DNA of 39,031 nucleotides. Origin: Chloroflexi bacterium OHK40 (GTDB lineage Bacteria; Chloroflexota; Chloroflexia; Chloroflexales; Chloroflexaceae). Within the stretch, counting starts at the first letter, position 1; each line of letters opens with the position of its first letter. Below are positions 1 through 7,561 of this stretch, piece by piece. The notes under the pieces were generated by a model, which saw nothing but the letters and a program-made list of their open reading frames with translations, was not told where the DNA came from and made no database searches. Position numbers and translations under genes: made by a program. The DNA is taken from NCBI GenBank assembly GCA_004367505.1, contig SFCB01000279.1:1-39031 (forward strand), read 5' to 3'.

Positions 1-1687
1 CGGGGTTACCTCCGTGGCCAACGCGGCGCTGATCACCGACGACGGCACGAACGGCGCCGACCCCACCCCCGGCGACAACACCGCCACCGACACCACCCCG
101 GTGAGCGCCACACCCGACCTCGTGCTGACGAAGAGCGACGGGGGCGCGAGTGCCGTGCCCGGCGCCAGTATCACCTTTACGCTCAGCTACACCAACACCG
201 GGAACCAGGCCGCCACCGGCGTCACCCTCAGCGAGACGGTGCCGGACCACACGACCTTCGACGCCGCCGCCAGCACCCCTGGCTGGAGTTGCGCCGATGG
301 TAGCCCGGCTGGCACCGCCTGTACCCTCACCATTGGCACCCTGCCCGCCGGCGACACGGGCAGCGCCAGCTTCACCACTCGCGTCGTCAATCCGCTCCCC
401 GCCGGGGTTACCTCCGTGGCCAACGCGGCGCTGATCACCGACGACGGCACGAACGGCACCGACCCCACCCCCGGCGACAACACCGCCACCGACAGCGCAC
501 CGGTGAACGCCGCGCCCGACCTCGTGCTCACGAAGAGCGATGGTGTGAGCTTCGTCGTCCCGGGTCAGGTGATCACCTACACGCTCACGATCAGCAATGT
601 TGGAAACCTGGGCGCCACCGGTATCGTGCTCAGCGATCAACTCCCCCCGGGCGCCAGCTTTGTGGGCGCCAGCGATGGTGGCACCGAAACAGCAGGCGTT
701 GTCAGCTGGCCGCCCTTTGATCTGGCCGGCGCCACCAGTACAACGCGCACGGTCAGCGTCCAGATCGCCGATCCCTTCCCCGACCCGAGTGGCCTGCTGC
801 TCAACACGGCGAGTGTGGCCGATGATGGTACCAACGGCGCGGATCCCACACCGGCCAACAACAACGCTAGCGACACCGATTACGTGCGTCCGGCGCTGGC
901 CCTGACGAAGACCGACGGCGGCGCCACGGCGGTGCCGGGCGGCACGGTCACCTTTACGCTCCACTACACCAACACGGGCGAGATCGACGCCAGCGGAGTA
1001 ACGTTGACCGAGACTGTGCCACAGCACACCAGCTTTGATCGGGATAGTAGCCCGATCGGCTGGGACTGCGCGGGGGGTGGCGCGGCAGGCGACACCTGCA
1101 CCTACAGCGTGGGCACCGTACCCGCCGGCGCGAGCGGCACGGTGGACTTCGTCACGCGGGTGGACGATGCGTTACCAGCGAGCGTGACCGAGATCATCAA
1201 CGCTGCTCGCATCAGCGACGACGACAGCAAAGGCCCCGACCGCACACCGGCCGACAACAGCGCCGGCGAGCAAACTCCAGTGGATGCGGCGCCGGATCTG
1301 ACGCTGACAAAGAGCGACGGCGGCGCGCAGCCACGGGCCGGGGAACCGATCGGCTACCTACTCACCTACCGCAATACCGGCAACCAGGGCGCCTCCGGCG
1401 TCACGATCAGTGAGACGGTGCCGGAGCACACCACCTTCGACCCCGCGAAGAGCACACCTGGCTGGAACTGCACGGGTACAGCAGCGGGATCGAGCTGTCG
1501 TTTCCTGGTGGGGAGCGTCGCCGCTGGCGCGGAGGGCCAGGTGATCTTCACCGTAGTGGTGAGTAACCCGCTGCCAGAAGATGCAGGGGTGATCCTCAAC
1601 ACGGCCAGTATCAGCGATGATGGAGCCAACGGCGTCGATCCCACCCCGGCCAACAACGCCGGTGACGCCGCAACCGTGATCAGCCCG
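1..1687 (+). repeat. Tandem DUF11-coding repeats, partly near-identical DNA
   Basis: Repeat units of roughly 375-405 bp encode the DUF11 domains. Bases 1-92 match 403-494 with a single difference (g56 versus a458), and similarity continues in patches beyond. Other units have diverged much more. High nucleotide identity between neighbouring copies suggests recent duplication or gene conversion, and it explains why an assembly would break exactly here. Confidence 0.85.
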
Positions 1688-2038
1688 ACCCCGGTGGTGC
1701 TCACACGCCTGGTGGCGGCCCGCGAGGGCGATGGCATCATGGTACGCTGGGAGACTGGCGCCGAGCTAGCGATTGAGGGCTTTGATCTCTACCGCAGCAC
1801 AACGCGGAGCCGGGCCAATGCGGTACGGCTAAACACGGAGCGCATCCCGGGCAAGGGCGGCGGCGGCGCGGGCGCCAGCTACAGCTATCCGGATAGCGAG
1901 GCCCTCCCAGACCGCACCTACTACTACTGGCTCGCGGCGATCGACGAAGATGGCAGCGTCCAGGAGTTCGGGCCGGCGAGCAGTGCGGCGGCGCCTGGCG
2001 GTGCCTACCGCGTGAGCCTGCCAATGCTGCGGCGCTAG
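2..2038 (+). CDS. DUF11-repeat secreted/surface protein, 5' truncated by the window edge
   Basis: The frame is open from base 2 to the TAG at 2036-2038, so the N-terminus (signal peptide and earlier repeats) lies outside the window. Four DUF11-type beta-sandwich units of about 125-135 residues are visible, each opening with PDL(V/T)LTKSDGG or PALALTKTDGG (DNA near 113, 515, 890, 1292). They carry the hallmark stretches YTNTGN, GVTLSETVP and DDGTNG(A/T)DPTP. A FN3-like domain follows (WETGAELAIEGFDLYRS, DNA about 1690-1970), and the chain ends in YRVSLPMLRR. DUF11 repeats are typical of large, stalk-like exported proteins; adhesion or cell-envelope display is inferred. The short hydrophobic-basic tail resembles C-termini I recall from other Chloroflexia secreted proteins and may be a sorting signal. 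The GTG at 14 is an internal codon, not the start. Confidence 0.88.
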   Translation, partial: GVTSVANAALITDDGTNGADPTPGDNTATDTTPVSATPDLVLTKSDGGASAVPGASITFTLSYTNTGNQAATGVTLSETVPDHTTFDAAASTPGWSCADGSPAGTACTLTIGTLPAGDTGSASFTTRVVNPLPAGVTSVANAALITDDGTNGTDPTPGDNTATDSAPVNAAPDLVLTKSDGVSFVVPGQVITYTLTISNVGNLGATGIVLSDQLPPGASFVGASDGGTETAGVVSWPPFDLAGATSTTRTVSVQIADPFPDPSGLLLNTASVADDGTNGADPTPANNNASDTDYVRPALALTKTDGGATAVPGGTVTFTLHYTNTGEIDASGVTLTETVPQHTSFDRDSSPIGWDCAGGGAAGDTCTYSVGTVPAGASGTVDFVTRVDDALPASVTEIINAARISDDDSKGPDRTPADNSAGEQTPVDAAPDLTLTKSDGGAQPRAGEPIGYLLTYRNTGNQGASGVTISETVPEHTTFDPAKSTPGWNCTGTAAGSSCRFLVGSVAAGAEGQVIFTVVVSNPLPEDAGVILNTASISDDGANGVDPTPANNAGDAATVISPTPVVLTRLVAAREGDGIMVRWETGAELAIEGFDLYRSTTRSRANAVRLNTERIPGKGGGGAGASYSYPDSEALPDRTYYYWLAAIDEDGSVQEFGPASSAAAPGGAYRVSLPMLRR

Positions 2039-2074
2039 CGCAAGAACCGGAAACCAGGAACTGGAGAAGCTCAA

Positions 2075-2108
2075 GCGGAGAGGCCTGCGGCCCCTTCGCA
2101 ACCCAATG
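2075..2108 (+). repeat. 34-nt dispersed hairpin repeat, copy A
   Basis: This 34-nt element starts 37 nt after the DUF11 gene stop and ends in GGCCCCTTCGCAACCCAATG. A second copy, with 4 differences confined to the hairpin part, lies on the minus strand at 11361-11394, 39 nt after the stop of the giant secreted-protein gene. The first half can fold (GGCC-tgc-GGCC here). It could be a REP-like element or part of a 3' UTR shared by the two genes. Confidence 0.6.
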
Positions 2109-2110
2109 CC

Positions 2111-2140
2111 GGGCCCCCGATCAAACCCGATCGGGGGCCC
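2111..2140 (+). terminator. Hairpin downstream of the DUF11 gene
   Basis: A perfect 12-bp stem, GGGCCCCCGATC (2111-2122) with its complement at 2129-2140 and a 6-nt loop, is followed only by TTAT. It lies 72 nt after the stop. The stem is strong but the U-tract is weak, so it is a plausible, not certain, intrinsic terminator or mRNA 3'-end stabiliser. Confidence 0.6.
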
Positions 2141-2155
2141 TTATGGGTCCGGGCA

Positions 2156-2209
2156 ATCGGTGCAGCGGCCTGCGCTGAGTCGATCGGTGCAGCGGCCTGC
2201 GCTAAGTCG
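2156..2209. repeat. Two tandem 27-bp direct repeats
   Basis: Two adjacent 27-bp copies, 2156-2182 and 2183-2209, both begin ATCGGTGCAGCGGCCTGCGC and differ at one base (g versus a). They lie between two hairpins in the spacer between convergent genes. No coding sense is apparent. Confidence 0.8.
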
Positions 2210-2227
2210 ACCGCCGCGCAAACCACA

Positions 2228-2258
2228 CGGCCGGCGGTGCAAGATTGCCCGCCGGCCG
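2228..2258. terminator. GC-rich hairpin between convergent genes
   Basis: CGGCCGGCGG (2228-2237) pairs with CCGCCGGCCG (2249-2258) around an 11-nt spacer that can itself pair partly (GCA/TGC). CCCTTTATAG follows on the plus side. It sits between the ends of the DUF11 gene (+) and the small membrane-protein gene (-) and could serve either transcript. The rest of 2039-2405 shows no gene. Confidence 0.4.
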
Positions 2259-2405
2259 CGCCCTTTATAGAAAGATCTTCACCGACCGGGTAGAGGCGCG
2301 ATAGGTCTGCGGCGGGTAACGACCGTCCTGGGGTTCACCGCGATGACATGTGGGTACTGCCGCGCCGGGGGACCATACCGTCCCGCGTGCGTAGCCCCTG
2401 AGCGG

Positions 2406-2882
2406 CTACTTCGCCTTCCGCTTGCGATCGCGGCGGGCCTCACGGCGACTGGTAGTGGCCACGGGGCGAGGGGTAGCAGTGGCTGGGTCGCCAGAGATCG
2501 CACGGGGCGGACGCGGGGCTCCAGGCCGGCCGCCACGGCCAGCGGCCGCGCGCTCAAGGCCCGGGAGCACGCTGCGCATATAGTAGACCACGTAGGCCGC
2601 CACGCCAAGCTCAACCAGGCCCTGGACCCAGAACCAGAGGCGCTGGTTCAGCACGGGGAGGTTCAGCATGCGCAGCACGCCCAGGAGCACGCCAACACCG
2701 CCGAGGATCATCAGCGCAACCCCGAGCTGGCGCATGAAGGTCTGCCGCGCCGTGTTCCGCTCCGTGTGCATAAAGTACAGGTAGGCGCCGGCACCTACGC
2801 CCAGGATCTGCGCAATAAAAAAGACCCAGGCGAAGGAGCCGAAGCTGGGAGCGGTAGTGGTCAGGTAGCTGATGAACCCCAT
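2406..2882 (-). CDS. Small membrane protein, three predicted TM segments, basic tail
   Basis: The product is 158 residues. Hydrophobic segments at about 14-37 (SFAWVFFIAQILGVGAGAYL), 51-73 (QLGVALMILGGVGVLLGVLR) and 79-101 (LWFWVQGLVELGVAAYVVYY) suggest three membrane passes. From about residue 107 the tail is low-complexity, rich in Gly, Pro, Ala and Arg, and ends RREARRDRKRKAK, which would sit in the cytoplasm under the positive-inside rule. I do not recognise the family and give no function. The ATG start at 2880-2882 has GGAGG about 10 nt upstream and a good promoter (2930-2958) about 40 nt further. The gene is divergent from the histidine kinase and may be a functional partner, but nothing in the sequence proves this. 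Confidence 0.8.
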   Translation of the reverse strand: MGFISYLTTTAPSFGSFAWVFFIAQILGVGAGAYLYFMHTERNTARQTFMRQLGVALMILGGVGVLLGVLRMLNLPVLNQRLWFWVQGLVELGVAAYVVYYMRSVLPGLERAAAGRGGRPGAPRPPRAISGDPATATPRPVATTSRREARRDRKRKAK

Positions 2883-2929
2883 AGTGAACGAGCCTCCGCA
2901 CAGTCGTTGTGGCCGCGAAAACGGCGCCG

Positions 2930-2958
2930 ATTATAGCAGCGCGCTCCAGCCGCGTCAA
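2930..2958 (-). promoter_or_regulatory. Sigma70-type promoter of the small membrane-protein gene
   Basis: On the minus strand, a -35 TTGACG (2953-2958), a 17-nt spacer and a perfect -10 TATAAT (2930-2935) are visible. Transcription would start near 2923, giving a 5' UTR of about 40 nt before the ATG at 2882. Confidence 0.7.
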
Positions 2959-3003
2959 CAACGACGATGACGGAACTGTCAGTCAGGAGCGCACCTCTAG
3001 CTC

Positions 3004-3031
3004 TAGACAGACCATAAAAATCGGTTAAAAT
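3004..3031 (+). promoter_or_regulatory. Sigma70-type promoter of the histidine-kinase gene
   Basis: TAGACA (3004-3009), a 16-nt spacer and TAAAAT (3026-3031) match the -35/-10 consensus at 5/6 positions each. The predicted start near 3038 leaves a leader of about 28 nt before the ATG at 3066. It is back-to-back with the divergent promoter, 45 bp away, so a common regulator could act on both. Confidence 0.6.
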
Positions 3032-3065
3032 AGGCCGCAACACGCATTGCACGATCAGCGAGCCC

Positions 3066-6000
3066 ATGAGCCAGCTCTCGCCAGAGGCCCTCGACATGCT
3101 CCCGCTCCAGGCGGCGCGCGCAGCCGAGGTAGCCCTTGCCACCGACACGGCCGACCTGGCCGCCCGAGTTGCGGCGGCCGTCGTCGCGTTGCTCCCCGGG
3201 CAGCAGTGCGAGCTTTGCTGGCTCGACGGCTTACCCACCGAGGCGCGCCCTACCCGAGCACTGCTAGAGCAGCTTGAGGCGGGCGAACCAGTGCTGGGGA
3301 GGCCCGGCACACCGGGCTACCTACCGCTGCGTGCCGGGAGCCGGTTGGTTGGCTGGGTGGTGATCACCCCCGGCGTCTGGGCGGCTGATCAGGAGCCCTG
3401 GCTGAGCGTACTGGCGGCCGTGGCGGCGCCGAGCTACCTGGCTCTGCGGGCAGCCGAGGCCGCCACCTCACTCGAGGTGCGCCGGGCCAGCTTGCGGGCT
3501 GAACTGGACAGGCTCCGTACTGCGAGTGCCGTGGAGCCGCTGCTCGCCGAACTGAGCACACTCATCCGGCGCACCCTGCCGTTCCAGCACATCTACTGGC
3601 TGCTGCGCTACCGCGACAGCGGCTGGTGCAGGCTGGCCTACGCCAGCCTCGGCGACGAGCCGGGCTGGAAGCAGATCTTTTGGAAGGATAGCGCGGGGCT
3701 CACCGGCGCAGTGCTAGCCTCAGGCCAGCCGCTCTACACCGACAACTACCGGAGCGAGTGCGCCCGGCGGGCGATCACTCCCATTCTCGACAACCACCCG
3801 GCCTACGCGTGGTTCGGAGTTCCGTTATGCGACGGCGGGCCGCCCTTTGGCGCGCTCGTGGTCTACAGTAGCGACCCGCAGGCCGCGATCAGCACCGAAG
3901 ATCGCGCACTGTTGCTCTGGCTGGCCGAGGAGACGGGCCGCACGATCAGCGGAGCCCAGCGCTACGAACAGGCCGCCGAGGCTGCCAGCCAGCGCGAGAC
4001 GCTCAACCGCATCACCCGGGCAATTAGCTCCAGCCTGGACCCGGAGCGCGTGCCGGCGCTGATCGTCGAGCAAGCCCCCGTGCTGCTCAACGCCGAGGAG
4101 GCGAGCCTGCTCCTGCTCGACGAGTCGACGGGCGAGCTCGAGTTCCGCTACGCCTCTGGACCGGCTGGCAACCGCTTGCTCGGCCAGCGGGTACCGGCCG
4201 GGAAGGGCGTGGCCGGATTCGTCGCCAGCAGCGGCGAGGCGAGCATCGTCAACGACACCCAGGCCGACGGCCGATTCTATCGCACCCTTGATGGGAGCAG
4301 CGGATTCCAGACGCGCTCGATCGTGGCCGTCCCTCTGCGCGGGATCGATGGCGTGAAGGGCGTGATCGAGGTGCTCAACCGCCGCGACAATGCCCCCTTT
4401 ACCGAGCACGATCGGGTGTTGTTGGAGGCCCTGGCCGACCAGGCGATGATCGCGCTGGAGAACGCCCGGCGCTTCGCGTCGATCGACCGGGCCCTGGCCC
4501 GCCGCGCCCAGGAGCTCGATCGCTCGAACGACCGGCTGCGCAAGATCCTCCGTGCCTCAAACGCCCTGCGGGCCGAGCGCCCGCTTGAACTCCTGCTCGA
4601 TCCGCTTGCCGCCGTGGTGTGTGAGAGCTCCGGCTTCCGGCGCGCGATGATCGCCCTGGTGGTTCGTGAGCGGACGCCCGCGCCCTACCTGCGGGCCGCC
4701 GCGCTGGCCGGTGCTCCCGTTCGCCGCCCTGGCACGGCCCGTATCCCCCTGGCAGAACTGGAGCCGCTCCTACGCCCGGAGCTGCGGCGTGGCAGCCTCA
4801 CCTACCTTCTGGAGCAACCCCACGCAGGCTACGCCGCGCTGTGGGGCGATGCCCAGGCGGTCAGCGCCTCACCGACCCTGCCCCGCCCCGGCGCCTGGCA
4901 GCCCGGCGACGCGCTCTTCTCCCTGCTGCGCGATAGCCGTGGCGAGCTCATCGGCCTGCTGGGCGTGGACGACCCGGAGGACGGGCAGCGCCCCGGCGCC
5001 GAGCAGGTTCAGATCCTCGAGATCCTCGCCAATCAGGCCGCAGCCGCGATCGAGAATGCGCACCTCTACGCGGCCCAGCAGCATAGCCTCAGCCGCATGA
5101 TGGCCCTGAATGGGCTCGGCCGTGCCCTTAGCACCACCCTGCGCTCACCCCAGCAGATCTATGAACTCACCGCCAGCGGCATGCGCGAGATGAGCGGCGC
5201 CAGCTGGACGGCTGTCTTTCTCTGCGACCCCGGCGAGCCGTGCGGGGCGCCGGCCCTCCGCGTTGGGCCGTGTGCCGCCGACGAGGCCGCCCTTGCGCGC
5301 CTGGCCGCCGAGGCGATCGCCGCTCGCCGGCCCTTGAGCCAGGCGGGAGGGCATGACGGCGAGGTCTGGATCGCCATCCCGCTGCGCGGCTCCAACAGTA
5401 GCCTGGGCGCGATCTGTGCCGGCTACGCCGACGGCCCGCCCGACACTGGCGACATGGAGAGCCTGGTGCTTTTCGCGAGCCAGGCCGCCGCCGCCGTTGA
5501 GAGCCTGCACCTCCTCAGCGCGGTGCGCCAGGGCCGCGACCAACTCGCCTCGATTATGGCCTCTACCCGTGAGGGCATGCTGCTGGTGAGTGAAGAGGGC
5601 CAGGTGGCGGTAGCCAATAGCGCCTTCCTCCACCTCGCCGGCACAGCGGCCTGGGAGCAGCCCCCCGGCGCGCCCATCGACCTTGCCGGCCTGCCCCTCA
5701 GCCATCTGCTTGAGCGCTGGCAGCAGGCGGCCAGCTTCCCACCCGCCGAGTTGGAGCAACTCCACAGCGGGCTGGCTGCCGTGGCCGACGGCGTGGAGAT
5801 CTTTGTGACTGGCCAGTTGAACGGTACGGCTCCCGGTGCTACCACCCTGGAGTGGAGCGTGCTCCGCGCGACCCGTGAGGGGTACTCCGCTCTGGAGGGT
5901 GCTACGGACTACGAGACTTGCCGCTGGCCCATCCTGCTGACGGTGCGCGATATCACCGCCGCCAAGGAGGCTGAGCGCCTGCGCAATGACCTGACGAATA

Positions 6001-6656
6001 TGATGGTCCACGACCTGCGCAGCCCCCTGACGAGCATTATGACCTCGATCGATATGCTCTTCCGCGAGGTGACGGGCGCCATTACCCGCCAGCAGCGCGA
6101 CATCCTCACTATCTCCTATGCCAGCGCCCAGAACCTGCTGAATATGGTCAACCTGCTGCTCGACATCAGCCGGCTAGAGAATGGCCGGATGCCGCTTGAG
6201 CGGGCGCCCCTTGCAGCGGCCGATCTGGCCGAACGGGCGCTGGGCCATATGAGCGTGATTGCCGGGAGCAAGGAGGTGCGCATCGAGACCCTCGTTGGCG
6301 GCGCCCGCGTCTTTGCTGACCACGACCTGCTGCTGCGCGTGCTACAAAACCTGATCGATAACGCGATTAAGTTCAGCCCGCACGGCGGCCAGGTGCAGCT
6401 GAGCATCGCGCCCGACAGCGCTGATCCGAACCTAGTGCGCTTTGCCGTTCGTGATTGCGGGATCGGGATCCGGCCCCAGGATCAGGAGAAGATCTTCGCC
6501 AAGTTTGGCCAGGCCGGCAACCAGCGCAACACGGGCAGCGGCCTCGGCCTCACCTTCTGCAAGCTGGTCGTCGAGGCCCACGGTGGGCGGATCTGGGTGG
6601 AGAGCGCCCCGGGCCAGGGGAGCACCTTCTCGTTTACCCTGCCTGCCGCATCGTAA
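3066..6656 (+). CDS. Cytoplasmic multi-GAF/PAS sensor histidine kinase
   Basis: The 1196-residue product has no signal peptide or membrane segment. GAF-like domains are seen at about 20-135, 155-298, 325-467, 498-670 and 690-825. A PAS-like segment spans about 830-970 (MASTREGMLLVSEEGQVAVA). The HisKA domain has the H-box HDLRSPLTS with phospho-acceptor His982. The HATPase_c domain has the N-box NLIDNAIKFS (1095 onward), G1 DCGIGI (1130) and G2 GSGLGL (1157), so the kinase looks intact. The ATG at 3066 lies just behind a promoter. It would sense small molecules or redox/light through its GAF domains and phosphorylate a response regulator. No response-regulator gene is adjacent, so the partner is unknown. 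None of the GAFs shows an obvious bilin-binding Cys context I can defend. Confidence 0.93.
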   Translation: MSQLSPEALDMLPLQAARAAEVALATDTADLAARVAAAVVALLPGQQCELCWLDGLPTEARPTRALLEQLEAGEPVLGRPGTPGYLPLRAGSRLVGWVVITPGVWAADQEPWLSVLAAVAAPSYLALRAAEAATSLEVRRASLRAELDRLRTASAVEPLLAELSTLIRRTLPFQHIYWLLRYRDSGWCRLAYASLGDEPGWKQIFWKDSAGLTGAVLASGQPLYTDNYRSECARRAITPILDNHPAYAWFGVPLCDGGPPFGALVVYSSDPQAAISTEDRALLLWLAEETGRTISGAQRYEQAAEAASQRETLNRITRAISSSLDPERVPALIVEQAPVLLNAEEASLLLLDESTGELEFRYASGPAGNRLLGQRVPAGKGVAGFVASSGEASIVNDTQADGRFYRTLDGSSGFQTRSIVAVPLRGIDGVKGVIEVLNRRDNAPFTEHDRVLLEALADQAMIALENARRFASIDRALARRAQELDRSNDRLRKILRASNALRAERPLELLLDPLAAVVCESSGFRRAMIALVVRERTPAPYLRAAALAGAPVRRPGTARIPLAELEPLLRPELRRGSLTYLLEQPHAGYAALWGDAQAVSASPTLPRPGAWQPGDALFSLLRDSRGELIGLLGVDDPEDGQRPGAEQVQILEILANQAAAAIENAHLYAAQQHSLSRMMALNGLGRALSTTLRSPQQIYELTASGMREMSGASWTAVFLCDPGEPCGAPALRVGPCAADEAALARLAAEAIAARRPLSQAGGHDGEVWIAIPLRGSNSSLGAICAGYADGPPDTGDMESLVLFASQAAAAVESLHLLSAVRQGRDQLASIMASTREGMLLVSEEGQVAVANSAFLHLAGTAAWEQPPGAPIDLAGLPLSHLLERWQQAASFPPAELEQLHSGLAAVADGVEIFVTGQLNGTAPGATTLEWSVLRATREGYSALEGATDYETCRWPILLTVRDITAAKEAERLRNDLTNMMVHDLRSPLTSIMTSIDMLFREVTGAITRQQRDILTISYASAQNLLNMVNLLLDISRLENGRMPLERAPLAAADLAERALGHMSVIAGSKEVRIETLVGGARVFADHDLLLRVLQNLIDNAIKFSPHGGQVQLSIAPDSADPNLVRFAVRDCGIGIRPQDQEKIFAKFGQAGNQRNTGSGLGLTFCKLVVEAHGGRIWVESAPGQGSTFSFTLPAAS

Positions 6657-7046
6657 TCCCCTCGGCTGGCCACGGGTGTGCTCCGTAGAGCCACCTTGCT
6701 CGTTCGATCCCTCGAAGACGCCGCACACCGCATCCCTGGGCATGCGACCGAACGATGGTGGTGATTCCAGGAGCGCACGAACCGCGAACCGGCGACGGGG
6801 AATCGCAAGCGGTCGGCGTCCTGACGCGATCCAGCCTCTCGCAGACGACGCAAGCTTCTCAGCAATGTGCTCCTGGCCGGCCACGGTGATTGTCGGGATG
6901 GCCGGGCGCACATAAGGGGCGACCAGACACCGCCGGCGGGCCTGAGCAACCGGGCGAGCCACCCGATGGTCTTGGCTGCCACACCGGCGGGCGCGGCCTG
7001 TGGCGATGCCCGGCGCCATCTGCGCCGCCCTGGCAGCTCTTCGCCG
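6657..7046. other. Non-coding spacer between convergent genes
   Basis: These 390 bp separate the 3' ends of the histidine kinase (+) and the 142-residue protein (-). No reading frame here looks like a recognisable protein, and I see no convincing terminator with a T-tract, repeat or RNA gene. Only short GC-rich inverted repeats are present, for example around 7042-7052 at the small gene's stop. Confidence 0.5.
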
Positions 7047-7475
7047 TCAGGCGGCGCTGGCCTCGTGCACGAGCAGCGCGAGCAGGGCCTGGCCATAGGC
7101 GTTGGATGCGCTCACACCTTCGAAGGCGCGGGGCGCACCAGCCAGGCTGACGGTACAGCGGTAGCCCGAGGCTGTCTGCTCCAGCCTGAGGGGCGACCCG
7201 GCCTCCAGGCGCACGGCGATCTGCTCGCGGAGCTGGGCCTCACTGGGCAGCCAGAGCGCATCCACGAGCATCACGTAGTCAAGCGCCCACTCGGCGCTCG
7301 CCTGAAAGGCGACGACGGGATAGCCGTTGACGCGCTGCACCAGCGCCGGGAGCGGGCTCACCACGAAGATCTGCTCGTCCATATCGCGGCCCGGCAGCGC
7401 GAACAGGTCCCGCTCGGCGGGCTGCCAGGTGAGGCCAGCTTCGTGCAACTGGCGGGCAAGCTCCAGGCTGATCAT
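7047..7475 (-). CDS. Conserved small soluble protein of unknown function (MISLELA family)
   Basis: This 142-residue protein begins MISLELARQLHEAGLTWQPA, followed by DLFALPGRDMDEQIFVVS and EWALDYVMLVDALWLPSEAQL. I recall similar short proteins with this N-terminus in Chloroflexota and some Gram-positives, annotated as hypothetical (sometimes, without support, as pilus assembly proteins). The ATG at 7473-7475 has AGGAG six bases upstream. The open frame extends further upstream, but that part has no family character. There is no signal peptide, membrane segment or catalytic motif. It lies 86 bp after the cyclase-ATPase gene on the same strand, so co-transcription is possible. The function cannot be stated. 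Confidence 0.75.
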   Translation of the reverse strand: MISLELARQLHEAGLTWQPAERDLFALPGRDMDEQIFVVSPLPALVQRVNGYPVVAFQASAEWALDYVMLVDALWLPSEAQLREQIAVRLEAGSPLRLEQTASGYRCTVSLAGAPRAFEGVSASNAYGQALLALLVHEASAA

Positions 7476-7561
7476 CGCGCACTCCTGCATAGCGTGGTGG
7501 GGACATTGTGCCCCACTAGCGCGCAGGATGCAAGGGGCAGGCGAGCAAGGCTGGCAACCCT

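Noticed and set aside
6442-6915. Plus-strand frame running past the histidine-kinase end
   Set aside because: It overlaps the conserved ATPase domain of the kinase in another frame and is Arg/Pro/Ser-rich with no start-site support.
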